A stretch of DNA of 40,096 nt, from the NCBI GenBank assembly GCA_039808985.1, contig JBDHUC010000018.1:1-40096 (forward strand), given 5' to 3'. Both the position numbers and the translations under genes were made by a program. Of this stretch, positions 33,549 to 40,096 are shown piece after piece (position 1 is the first letter of the stretch; the number at the start of each line of letters is the position of its first letter). The DNA comes from SXRF01 sp039808985. GTDB lineage: Bacteria > Pseudomonadota > Alphaproteobacteria > Rickettsiales > SXRF01. Below the pieces are notes generated by a model. The model saw nothing but the letters and a program-made list of their open reading frames with translations. It had not been told where the DNA came from and made no database searches.

Positions 33549-33690
33549 GCGGATTAGCCCTATAAATACAAAATCCCGCATGCGGATTAGCTCTATAAAC
33601 ACAAAATCCCGCATGCGGATTAACTCTATAAACACAAAATCCCGCATGCGGATTAGCTCTATAAACACAAAATCCCGCATGCGGATTTTG
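33549..33690 (+). repeat. 33-bp palindromic tandem repeat, intergenic array
   Basis: Four 33-bp units at 33549, 33582, 33615 and 33648, with few differences, then a terminal half unit. The array end (33668-33690) is a 23-nt palindrome: CAAAATCC, one C, GCATGC, GGATTTTG. It is the same family as the array inside the hydrolase at 9343-9420. There are no spacers, so this is not a CRISPR array. It lies upstream of tig. Confidence 0.85.
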
Positions 33691-33792
33691 TATATGTGGA
33701 TTTTGTAATTGCCTTTTGGCCTGCATTGTGGTTTTCCCTTATGCAGAATATTTCCCCTATCCCATTAACCAAAAATTAAAAAGAGAATTATC

Positions 33793-35202
33793 ATGAAGGT
33801 TACCGAACTGGACTCAAAAGGCCTGAAAAAGAATTTCAAAATCACAGTTGATGCCGATGCCATCAACTCAAAAACCGAAAACGAACTCAAAGAAGTCGGC
33901 AAGACCGCCAAGATCGCAGGCTTCCGCCCCGGCCAGGTTCCAATCAAGGTGCTTAAACAACGCTACGGAAAAGCAGTTGAAGCAGACGTTATCAAGAAGG
34001 TGATAAACGGCTCGATCAATGACCTTGTGGTGCAAAACAAGTTCCGCCCTACCCTTTCGCCGCAGGTGAATATTGATGACTATAAAGAAGGCGGCGAGCT
34101 TTCTTTCAGCGTGGCGCTGGAACTGTTCCCTGAGCTTCCTGAACTTAAGTTCGATGATGTTAAGCTTGAGCGCAAAACTTTTGAAATATCCGAAAACGAT
34201 ATTTCCGAAGCGGCAAACCGCATAGCGCAGCGCAGCCCACAATTCGTTGACCTGCCAAAAAGCGCAAAGGCTGAAAACGGCAATATAGTGAAAATTGATT
34301 TCAAAGGAACTCTTGGCGGAGTTGCTTTCGATGGCGGCACCGCCGAAGATTTCGACCTGGAACTTGGAAGCAACCAGTTCATCGACGGTTTTGAAAAACA
34401 GCTCATCGGCGCGAAAACCGGCGATACACGTACAGTAAAAGTTACCTTCCCGGCTAAATACCCGGCAGCAAACCTTGCTGGCAAAGACGCAGAATTCGAG
34501 GTTAAGATAAAATCCGTACAGGAAGCAAAAACACCGGAGATAAACGAAGAATTCGCAAAAGCCCGTGGCTTCTCCGACCTTGCGGCATTCAACGAAGCAG
34601 TGCGCGCGCAGCTTACAAAGGAATATGACCAGATTGTGCGCAACCATCTTAAGAAGCAGCTATTCGATATTCTTGAAGAAAAATATGATTTCGAACTGCC
34701 TGAAACCATGGTGGAAATGGAATTCAAAACCATCTGGGAACGCGTGAAGCAATCGAAAGAAGACGGTGATGAAATGCTCGCCGGAAAAAGCGAAAAAGAG
34801 CTGGAAGAAGAATACCGTAAAGTTGCGCGCCGCCGTGTGACGCTTGGCATTTTGCTGGCTGAAGTCGGCACCCGCAACAAGCTGCAGATAAGCCGCGAGG
34901 AAATTTCCCGCGCTGTAATGCAGCAGGCAAGCCAATATCCTGGGCAGGAACGCCAGATATTTGAATTCTATCAGAAAAACCCTAACCGCCTGGAAGATTT
35001 GCGCGGCCCTATCCTTGAAGAAAAGGCAGTTGACCATATATTAGCAAGTGTGAAATTCAATGATGTAAAAACCGCAATAGCTGACCTTGTTGATATTGGC
35101 GATGAAGATGGAAATGACGAAAAATCAGAAAACTCGGCCAAGTCCAGCAAAAAATCAGCAGGTTCTTCTAAAACTAAAGCAAAAAAGAAGGCTGAAGAGT
35201 AA
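33793..35202 (+). CDS. tig: Trigger factor
   Basis: 469 aa ribosome-bound chaperone and prolyl isomerase. N-terminal ribosome-binding domain with the signature GFRPGQVP (about 44-51), FKBP domain (about 160-245, GNIVKIDFKGTLGGVAFDGG and the later LELGSNQFIDGFE), then the long helical chaperone domain. The Lys/Ser-rich tail (SSKKSAGSSKTKAKKKAEE) is typical of alphaproteobacteria. GAGA precedes the ATG weakly. Followed by clpP-clpX in the conserved order. Confidence 0.96.
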   Translation: MKVTELDSKGLKKNFKITVDADAINSKTENELKEVGKTAKIAGFRPGQVPIKVLKQRYGKAVEADVIKKVINGSINDLVVQNKFRPTLSPQVNIDDYKEGGELSFSVALELFPELPELKFDDVKLERKTFEISENDISEAANRIAQRSPQFVDLPKSAKAENGNIVKIDFKGTLGGVAFDGGTAEDFDLELGSNQFIDGFEKQLIGAKTGDTRTVKVTFPAKYPAANLAGKDAEFEVKIKSVQEAKTPEINEEFAKARGFSDLAAFNEAVRAQLTKEYDQIVRNHLKKQLFDILEEKYDFELPETMVEMEFKTIWERVKQSKEDGDEMLAGKSEKELEEEYRKVARRRVTLGILLAEVGTRNKLQISREEISRAVMQQASQYPGQERQIFEFYQKNPNRLEDLRGPILEEKAVDHILASVKFNDVKTAIADLVDIGDEDGNDEKSENSAKSSKKSAGSSKTKAKKKAEE

Positions 35203-35240
35203 TGCTTTATTAACTTTTACCCTTTATTGCTGAAATAAGG

Positions 35241-35263
35241 ATAAATCCATATGCAGGATTTAT
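35241..35263. repeat. Stem-loop between tig and clpP
   Basis: ATAAATCC (35241-35248) pairs with GGATTTAT (35256-35263) across a 7-nt loop, 38 bp after the tig stop. No U-tract follows, so it is more likely a processing or stabilising hairpin than an intrinsic terminator. Confidence 0.4.
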
Positions 35264-35282
35264 ATCAAAAGTTTAAAATACG

Positions 35283-35309
35283 AACATTAACTGACAAACA
35301 TTAACTGAC
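35283..35309 (+). repeat. Direct repeat just upstream of clpP
   Basis: AACATTAACTGAC occurs at 35283-35295 and 35297-35309, a 14-nt period, ending 13 bp before the clpP start. TTAA pairs are spaced by 10, not the 7 of a CtrA box. It could be a regulator site or a recent slippage duplication. Confidence 0.5.
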
Positions 35310-35322
35310 CAGGATTAATAAT

Positions 35323-35961
35323 ATGGCCGACATACAAGATACCTTTGCAAACATACTGGTTCCGATGGTTATCGAGCAGACCAGCCGCGGCGAACGCTCG
35401 TTCGATATTTATTCGCGTCTGCTTAAGGAGCGTATCGTTTTCCTTATCGGGCCGGTTAATGACAATATGGCGTCGCTAATCTGCGCCCAGCTATTGTTCC
35501 TGGAATCAGAAAATCCGGATAAGGAAATATTCATGTATATCAATTCGCCAGGCGGGGTAGTTACTTCCGGCCTTTCGATCTATGACACCATGCAATATAT
35601 CCGCCCCAAGGTGGCCACCCTTTGCTTCGGGCAGGCCGCTTCCATGGGCTCCCTGCTTCTTACCGCAGGCGAACCGGGAATGCGCTATACGCTTCCTAAC
35701 TCTCGCATCATGATTCACCAGCCGTCTGGCGGTTTTTCAGGGCAGGCAACCGATATTGAGATACATGCCAAGGAAATACTCTCGCTTAAAGCCAGGCTTA
35801 ACCAGATTTATGTAAAACATACCGGGCAGAAGCTTTCGCATGTTGAAAAAAACATGGAGCGCGACAATTTCATGACCGCAGAAATGGCCAAAGATTTTGG
35901 ACTTGTGGATAGCATCATTGAAAAACGTGGTTTGGAAGATATATTAGATAAGAAGAAGTAA
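35323..35961 (+). CDS. clpP: ATP-dependent Clp protease proteolytic subunit
   Basis: 212 aa serine peptidase forming the ClpXP barrel. The catalytic triad is visible: Ser107 (GQAASMGSLL), His132 (IMIHQPSGG) and Asp181 (ERDNFM). The N-terminal pore loop segment (LVPMVIEQTSRGERSFDIYSRLL) is typical. Length is normal. AGGA is 9 nt before the ATG. In bacteria with CtrA, ClpXP degrades CtrA during the cell cycle, which fits chpT in this window. Confidence 0.97.
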   Translation: MADIQDTFANILVPMVIEQTSRGERSFDIYSRLLKERIVFLIGPVNDNMASLICAQLLFLESENPDKEIFMYINSPGGVVTSGLSIYDTMQYIRPKVATLCFGQAASMGSLLLTAGEPGMRYTLPNSRIMIHQPSGGFSGQATDIEIHAKEILSLKARLNQIYVKHTGQKLSHVEKNMERDNFMTAEMAKDFGLVDSIIEKRGLEDILDKKK

Positions 35962-35972
35962 ATTATAGTGAT

Positions 35973-36027
35973 GAGTGGTAAGTGATAAGTGGTAGTTGAG
36001 TTTCTTACCTCTTACCACTTCCCACTC
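35973..36027 (+). repeat. Long imperfect stem-loop between clpP and clpX
   Basis: The stretch from GAGTGG (35973) pairs imperfectly with its complement ending CCACTC (36027): about 19 to 20 of 24 positions match around a short loop. It lies 12 bp after the clpP stop and ends 5 bp before the clpX ribosome-binding site, so it may control how much clpX is made from the shared transcript. Confidence 0.55.
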
Positions 36028-36045
36028 TTCTAAAGGAGAAGACAA

Positions 36046-37311
36046 GTGACCAAGACCGGAAGCAGGGAATCCAAAAACACACGTTATTGCTCATTCTGTG
36101 GCAAAAGCGAGCATGAAGTCCGCAAACTAATTGCCGGGCCTACCGTATTCATATGCGATGAATGCGTAGTGCTGTGCATGGATATTATCCGCGCTGCCGA
36201 TAAAGGCGTCCTCTCCAAGGAAGGCGAAGAAATCGCCAAGCCATCGGATATATGCAAAGTCCTTGATGATTATGTTATCGGCCAGAACCAGGCGAAAAAA
36301 GTGCTCTCGGTTGCGGTTCATAACCATTACAAGCGCGTGTCGCTGCTTGAGAAAAATGCAGATGTCGAGCTTGCCAAATCCAATATCCTGGTTATCGGCC
36401 CGACCGGCTCTGGAAAAACATTGCTCGCGCAGACACTGGCGCGTATCCTGGACGTTCCTTTCACAATGGCTGATGCTACCACCCTTACCGAAGCAGGCTA
36501 TGTCGGTGAAGACGTGGAGAATATTATCCTGCGCCTGTTGCAGGCAGCCGATTACAATGTTGAGCGCGCACAGCGTGGCATTGTTTACATCGACGAAGTT
36601 GATAAAATTTCGCGCAAGTCCGACAACCCTTCCATAACCCGCGATGTATCGGGCGAAGGTGTGCAGCAGGCGTTGCTTAAATTAATGGAAGGCACAGTTG
36701 CATCTGTTCCGCCACAAGGTGGACGCAAGCATCCGCAGCAGGAATTCCTACAGGTCGATACTTCAAATATATTATTTATTTGCGGTGGTGCATTCTCCGG
36801 ACTGGAAAAAATCATCGCGGCACGCGGCAAAGGAACTGCCATCGGTTTCGGCGCAGATGTGCGAAGCAAGGAAAACCAGCGCATTGGCGAATTATTCTCG
36901 CAGGTTGAGCCTGAAGACCTGCTAAAATTCGGCCTGATACCTGAGTTTGTTGGCCGCCTGCCAGTTATCGCAACGCTTACCGATCTTGATGAGGCAGCGC
37001 TGATTTCCATCCTCACCAAGCCTAAAAACGCATTAATAAAACAGTATCAAAAACTGTTTGAAATGGAAGGCGTGCGCCTGCGTTTCTCTGACGATGCGCT
37101 TAAGGCAATAGCCGATAAAGCCATAAAACGCAAAACCGGCGCCCGTGGATTGCGTGCGATACTCGAAGGCCACCTGCTTGACCTGATGTATGAAATACCA
37201 AGCCAGCAGGGAGTTGAAGAGGTCATCATCAACGCCGATGTTATCGAAAACAATGCAGCTCCGGTACTTGTAAAATCTGACCAGAAAACAAGCGCTAAGA
37301 AGCCTCACTAA
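36046..37311 (+). CDS. clpX: ATP-dependent Clp protease ATP-binding subunit ClpX
   Basis: 421 aa unfoldase of the AAA+ family. N-terminal zinc-binding domain with Cys15, Cys18, Cys37 and Cys40; Walker A GPTGSGKT (118-125); Walker B IVYIDEVDKI; pore loop GYVGEDVE; and RKHPQQ; C-terminal IGF-type loop is not obvious but the ClpP-facing AIGFGADV segment is present. The start is GTG at 36046 with AAAGGAG 7 nt upstream. The next gene is HU; lon, often found between them, is absent. Confidence 0.97.
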   Translation: MTKTGSRESKNTRYCSFCGKSEHEVRKLIAGPTVFICDECVVLCMDIIRAADKGVLSKEGEEIAKPSDICKVLDDYVIGQNQAKKVLSVAVHNHYKRVSLLEKNADVELAKSNILVIGPTGSGKTLLAQTLARILDVPFTMADATTLTEAGYVGEDVENIILRLLQAADYNVERAQRGIVYIDEVDKISRKSDNPSITRDVSGEGVQQALLKLMEGTVASVPPQGGRKHPQQEFLQVDTSNILFICGGAFSGLEKIIAARGKGTAIGFGADVRSKENQRIGELFSQVEPEDLLKFGLIPEFVGRLPVIATLTDLDEAALISILTKPKNALIKQYQKLFEMEGVRLRFSDDALKAIADKAIKRKTGARGLRAILEGHLLDLMYEIPSQQGVEEVIINADVIENNAAPVLVKSDQKTSAKKPH

Positions 37312-37547
37312 GCTTGCTGGACGCCTGGTTTTTTACGCCGGTTTTTCGCGGTAAAATATGTTTTTTTGCGCTAAAAGATTGAGGGTGAGCGCCCCCTTCC
37401 AAAACATTTTTTTGCATTAGAGATGCAAATTGCTGTTTACATTTGTTTTTTTCCGTGCTTGATTCTACGCGTGGCTTGCATACAAGCTGGTGTGATGAAC
37501 GGTTCACCTCACCTTTACACATATCGTAGCAACTAGGGAGTAGAAAA

Positions 37548-37844
37548 ATGAATAAGAATGAATTGATCGCAGAAGTAGCAGACAAATCTGACCTTACCAA
37601 AGCAAAAGCATCAGAAGCAATTGATGCGTTTATCGCTGTGGTTTCCAAAGCTCTTTCTAAGGGCGATGAAATCCGCCTCGTTGGCTTTGGCACATTTGCT
37701 GTTGTACACCGTAAAGCAACCGAAGGCCGTAACCCACGCACCGGCGCGGTTATCAAAATTGCAGCTTCAAACAAGCCTAAATTCAAACCAGGCAAAGCTT
37801 TGAGCGAAGCAGTAAATAAATCTTCTAAGAAAAAAGCAGCGTAA
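37548..37844 (+). CDS. hupB: DNA-binding protein HU
   Basis: 98 aa nucleoid protein that bends DNA. Complete HU fold: MNKNELIAEVADKSDLTKAKA, the GFGTFAVVHRKATEGRNPRTG arm, and a Lys-rich C-terminus (SKKKAA). AGGGAG lies 8 nt before the ATG. It ends with a strong intrinsic terminator. The 236-bp gap from clpX holds AT-rich sequence and its promoter, which I could not place. Confidence 0.96.
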   Translation: MNKNELIAEVADKSDLTKAKASEAIDAFIAVVSKALSKGDEIRLVGFGTFAVVHRKATEGRNPRTGAVIKIAASNKPKFKPGKALSEAVNKSSKKKAA

Positions 37845-37866
37845 CTAGCTGTTTTACTACAAAAAA

Positions 37867-37906
37867 AGAGGCGTTCTGGATATTTTCCCGAACGCCTCTT
37901 TTTTTT
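37867..37906 (+). terminator. Rho-independent terminator of hupB
   Basis: AGAGGCGTTC (37867-37876) pairs with GAACGCCTCT (37890-37899), followed by seven more T. With the leading A-tract it could work in both directions. Confidence 0.95.
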
Positions 37907-37964
37907 ACACTCACCTGTTGCAATAAGGAAAAAAAACAGGTAGTAAACAAGTCCGTTTTTAATA

Positions 37965-38018
37965 TTGTCATCTTGAGCATTTGAGCTAAAGATTCCTCAC
38001 CTTCGTTCGGAATGACAA
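37965..38018. repeat. 54-bp repeat with TTGTCAT...ATGACAA ends
   Basis: Starts TTGTCAT (37965-37971) and ends ATGACAA (38012-38018), with GAGCATTTGAGCT and GAGGAATC-type (reverse strand) words inside. It shares its terminal GTCAT/ATGAC with the hairpin family at 33454, 38432 and 39117. It ends 11 bp before tRNA-Val. Confidence 0.55.
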
Positions 38019-38029
38019 GATTGTTAGCA

Positions 38030-38106
38030 GGGCGCTTAGCTCAGTTGGTTAGAGCATCTCGTTTACACCGAGAGGGTCGGGAGTTCGAGTCTCTCAGCGC
38101 CCACCA
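38030..38106 (+). tRNA. tRNA-Val (anticodon TAC)
   Basis: 77 nt cloverleaf: acceptor GGGCGCT/AGCGCCC, D stem GCTC/GAGC, anticodon stem TCTCG/CGAGA with loop TTTACAC (TAC), T loop TTCGAGT, and an encoded CCA. Reads GTA and likely other GTN codons. Confidence 0.97.
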
Positions 38107-38203
38107 TCCGCTTTCGCTAATTTTGGCAAAGCCAAAATTTAGCTACAGCGCGACTAGCAATGTAGCGTGAGAAACGGATGCCGCGCCGTAGTTTCAATGG
38201 AAA

Positions 38204-38266
38204 CGAAGGCGGGCTGATAGAAAAATGAATGTGACATAGTCCGCCTTCGCCTAAGCTATGGCGGAC
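38204..38266. repeat. Overlapping alternative hairpins between the tRNA genes
   Basis: CGAAGGCGG (38204-38212) pairs with CCGCCTTCG (38241-38249), while GTCCGCC (38239-38245) can instead pair with GGCGGAC (38260-38266). The 206-bp spacer also has ATTTTGGC/GCCAAAAT near 38119. These may shape tRNA precursor processing or be mobile repeat debris; no gene is present. Confidence 0.5.
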
Positions 38267-38312
38267 ATAGGAATTTGTAGACCTCGTTCTACTCGGTAAC
38301 AAATTCTAATGC

Positions 38313-38389
38313 GGGGGTGTAGCTCAGTTGGTTAGAGCGTCGGCCTGTCACGCCGAAGGTCGCGGGTTCGAGTCCCGTCACTCCCGCCA
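38313..38389 (+). tRNA. tRNA-Asp (anticodon GTC)
   Basis: 77 nt: acceptor GGGGGTG/CACTCCC with one G-T pair, D stem GCTC/GAGC, anticodon stem TCGGC/GCCGA with loop CTGTCAC (GTC), T stem GCGGG/CCCGT, discriminator G and encoded CCA. Its last four bases (GCCA) are part of the 12-bp duplication at 38386-38397 that flanks the MITE-like element. Confidence 0.97.
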
Positions 38390-38632
38390 CCCCGCACATG
38401 GCAATTGAATTTGGCTTTCTCTGGATGTGTCGTCATCCTGCGAATGCGTGAGCATTGCGCAGGATCTTGGGATTACAGATTGAGATCCTGTGCTACGGCT
38501 TCGCCGTCCACAGGATGACAAGAACCCCTCTGAATAGCGGGGCCTGGGGCTTAGACCTAATGCCGGATACCGCCATCCGGCGGCATGACAAGCTGGGAAA
38601 ATATCAAATGCAATTGCCATGCCACCCCGCAC
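38386..38632. mobile_element. MITE-like element inserted at the tRNA-Asp 3' end
   Basis: A 223-bp insert (38398-38620) has terminal inverted repeats ATGGCAATTGAATTTG (38398-38413) and CAAATGCAATTGCCAT (38605-38620), 15 of 16 paired. It is directly flanked by a perfect 12-bp direct repeat GCCACCCCGCAC (38386-38397 and 38621-38632), the first copy covering the tRNA's GCCA end. There is no transposase inside; the core is the composite hairpin repeat (38432-38594), an inverted copy of 33387-33541. This is the form of a non-autonomous transposable element with a target duplication. The rest of the gap to 38718 is AT-rich with no gene. Confidence 0.7.
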
Positions 38633-38718
38633 TTTCGGCTTCTGGTGGCAGGCTACATAAAAAAGCTTTTATTCCTGTAAAATTAAAAATTTTCTTCCTG
38701 TGAGGCGCATAAATCACG

Positions 38719-38955
38719 TCATTTCATACTTACCATCAATTTAGTTACATCAATTTCGAGGGCACAGGAGATTCGGTATAGATCGTTAAGGCTGATTTCG
38801 TATTTCCCTAATTCGTAGGAGTCTATTAAACTCCCCGAAACACCGGAAAGCCGTGATAGTTTCTCCAATGTCATTTTCCTGCCGGAACGGGCTTTGTGGA
38901 TATTCTGGCCTATTACGAAGCGCAAATGACGGAATGAATGGGTGCTGTATTGCAT
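38719..38955 (-). CDS. XRE-family transcriptional regulator, 78 aa
   Basis: Single helix-turn-helix domain (about 12-72): IGQNIHKARSGRKMTLEKLSRLSGVSGSLIDSYELGKYEISLNDLYRISCALEI has the Cro/CI layout (LEKLSRLSGVS and a recognition helix SLIDSYELGK). No effector domain. GGAG lies 10 nt before the ATG. Such small regulators often control toxin-antitoxin or mobile loci; here both sides carry hairpin repeats, and the 12-bp inverted repeat at 39049/39172 is upstream. Confidence 0.85.
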   Translation of the reverse strand: MQYSTHSFRHLRFVIGQNIHKARSGRKMTLEKLSRLSGVSGSLIDSYELGKYEISLNDLYRISCALEIDVTKLMVSMK

Positions 38956-39048
38956 ATATGTGGTTCTCCTTATTAATTAAGTGCCAGGAGTTGAAAACCA
39001 CGTACAACGCGTGATGCGAGTATTCCCCCGGAGGGTATTATATTTCCC

Positions 39049-39183
39049 GCACTCCCGACATAAGAAGAATTGTCTCCATCATTCTGCAGGACATAAAATG
39101 CCAACGCAGAATCTTAGATCCTGTGCAAATTCTTGCTAATTTCACAGGATGACAGATACAAAAAAACACTCTGTCGGGAGTGC
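39049..39183. repeat. 135-bp element with 12-bp inverted ends upstream of the XRE gene
   Basis: GCACTCCCGACA (39049-39060) is perfectly inverted as TGTCGGGAGTGC (39172-39183). Inside are ATTCTGC/GCAGAAT (39081-39112) and a GATCCTGTG...CACAGGATGAC hairpin (39117-39153) of the GATGAC family. No coding frame and no flanking duplication seen. It occupies much of the 349-bp gap between uppP and the XRE gene, so it may also be part of a structured leader. Confidence 0.6.
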
Positions 39184-39270
39184 TACCGGCTGCAAGCGGT
39201 TTTCAATCGCTGAAGTTTTATTATAGGGAATTGGACAAGCTTAGCAATGATAATTTGTCAATGACATAAG

Positions 39271-39302
39271 ATACTGCGCAAATGCTTTGCATCCCGCAGT
39301 AT
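39271..39302. terminator. Hairpin just after uppP, member of the GATGAC family
   Basis: ATACTGCG (39271-39278) pairs with CGCAGTAT (39295-39302), with inner AATGC/GCAT. It starts 2 bp beyond the uppP stop on the minus strand and so may end or stabilise that mRNA. Compared with ATCCTGCG/CGCAGGAT at 33511 and 38435, both arms changed together. Confidence 0.55.
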
Positions 39303-39304
39303 GA

Positions 39305-40096
39305 CTATTGATGCAACAAATACAGCATAAGCGAACCAAGTATTATCCGGTATATGGCAAATGGGGTGAATCCATGCTTGCTTATATAGGCAACAACCCA
39401 GCGCACAACTATCAAAGCGCTTACAAAGGCGGTTATAAAGCCAACTGCAATGAGCTGCATATTATCAAGCGAGAGCAAGTGCCGACTCTCATAAAGGTCA
39501 AACACAGTAGCGGCGAACATGGTGGGAATTGCCAGGAAAAAGGAAAATTCTGTTGCTGCTTTACGGTCAGCACCAAGCAGCAATGCGCCAATGATTGTTG
39601 CGCCACTGCGCGACGTCCCCGGGATCATGGCCAGGCACTGGCAGAGGCCTATTTTAAAACATAAAGGAAGGGAAAATTCTTCAAACTTATGATAGCGCGG
39701 GGTTGGCCTTAAGCGCTCCACCAGCAAAATAACAATGCCGCCAACAATCAGGGCGATAGATACGCTGTGCGGATTGAACAGTTTTTCTTTGATAAATCCA
39801 TGGAACAATGCCCCAAAAAACATGGCAGGCAGGAAAGCCAGTAATATGCCCATAGCAAAGCGCCAGTCTTTTGGTTCGCGGCGGATTAGGCCAGCGGTAG
39901 TAGAAGCAAGCTTGCCACGGTAAAGCCAGCAAATCGCAAGTATAGCCCCAAGCTGGATCGAAATTTCAAAAGTTTTCCCAGGAGGCCCCTGAAAGCCCAG
40001 AAGATCGCCAAACAGAATCAGATGGCCGGTTGAGGACACAGGAAGGAACTCTGTCATTCCCTCAATAAGCCCGAGCAGCAGCGCGATATATAGCAT
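39305..40096 (-). CDS. uppP: Undecaprenyl-diphosphatase UppP (BacA)
   Basis: 263 aa integral membrane enzyme that dephosphorylates undecaprenyl pyrophosphate to recycle the lipid carrier of cell-wall synthesis. The two signature motifs are present: EGMTEFLPVSSTGHL (12-26) and PGTSRSGATI (about 158-167), with 7-8 membrane helices. The ATG lies at the last three bases of the window; the sequence there matches the usual family start within a few residues, so the gene looks complete, but its upstream signals are outside. Confidence 0.95.
   Translation of the reverse strand: MLYIALLLGLIEGMTEFLPVSSTGHLILFGDLLGFQGPPGKTFEISIQLGAILAICWLYRGKLASTTAGLIRREPKDWRFAMGILLAFLPAMFFGALFHGFIKEKLFNPHSVSIALIVGGIVILLVERLRPTPRYHKFEEFSLPLCFKIGLCQCLAMIPGTSRSGATIIGALLLGADRKAATEFSFFLAIPTMFAATVFDLYESRHLLSLDNMQLIAVGFITAFVSALIVVRWVVAYISKHGFTPFAIYRIILGSLMLYLLHQ

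Noticed and set aside
33549..33690. Possible CRISPR array
   Set aside because: Units of 33 bp follow each other directly without spacers, and no cas genes are present.
33421..33726. 101-aa open frame on the minus strand with NPHAGFCVYRA repeats
   Set aside because: It is the translation of the 33-bp non-coding repeat and the composite hairpin repeat; no ribosome-binding site or conserved start.
34080..34880. 266-aa minus-strand frame inside tig
   Set aside because: Ser/Phe-rich antisense shadow of a clearly conserved gene.
38117..38302. 61-aa minus-strand frame between the tRNA genes
   Set aside because: Composed of hairpin repeat sequence, no ribosome-binding site, no recognisable protein.
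38390..38632. Integrated island or prophage at the tRNA-Asp 3' end
   Set aside because: The direct repeats enclose only 223 bp with inverted ends and no integrase, which fits a MITE-like element better.

Overview
This window looks like a chromosomal segment of a motile or chemotactic alphaproteobacterium. The pointers are a ChpT phosphotransferase of the CtrA phosphorelay, a CheA with a duplicated CheW module and a C-terminal receiver, the tig-clpP-clpX-HU order, and a System I cytochrome c maturation cluster with a separate ccmH and a short ccmI. AT-rich spacers, palindromic repeats (one inside a coding region) and an ankyrin-like protein suggest a deep-branching or host-associated lineage, but the sequence does not fix the order.

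Layout. 1-300, minus strand: a truncated gene preceded by a structured RNA that I read as 6S RNA. 0.4-1.6 kb: three small proteins of unknown function, the last one ankyrin-like. 1.7-6.45 kb, minus: ccmD-ccmE-ccmF-(J-domain-like protein)-ccmG-ccmH-ccmI. 6.55-9.45 kb, plus: D-amino-acid dehydrogenase, PAP2 phosphatase and an alpha/beta hydrolase in overlapping order. 9.5-14.1 kb: rpsU, hisN-like phosphatase, a short squalene/phytoene-synthase-like protein, Fe-SOD, secD without secF, yajC and rpmG. 14.3-16.6 kb: galU and UDP-glucose dehydrogenase, which together make UDP-glucuronate. 16.6-23.4 kb, minus: chpT-cheA-cheW-cheY-cheB-cheR-queF. 23.6-25.0 kb: an S24-type regulator lacking its catalytic serine, converging on and overlapping an AAA-less NtrC-like response regulator. 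25.2-28.4 kb: a long Q/N/T-rich putative lipoprotein, an alpha/beta hydrolase and an orphan Flp pilin. 28.7-33.2 kb: ftsK, a MazEF-type toxin-antitoxin pair, lolA and an unknown 223-residue protein. 33.2-33.7 kb: a repeat-dense spacer. 33.8-37.8 kb: tig, clpP, clpX and HU. 38-39.3 kb: tRNA-Val and tRNA-Asp, a MITE-like insertion at the tRNA-Asp 3' end, an XRE regulator and more hairpin repeats. 39.3-40.1 kb: uppP.

The most novel signals are non-coding. (1) A 20-nt motif lies exactly 65 nt upstream of the start codons of two unrelated unknown proteins about 31 kb apart, which suggests a shared regulator. (2) A 223-bp element with 16-bp terminal inverted repeats and a perfect 12-bp target duplication sits at the end of tRNA-Asp. 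(3) A 33-bp palindromic tandem repeat occurs at two loci with compensatory base changes, and one copy is translated as the tail of a hydrolase. (4) A family of GTCAT...ATGAC hairpins also shows compensatory changes; two large inverted copies flank the tig-clp-HU block.
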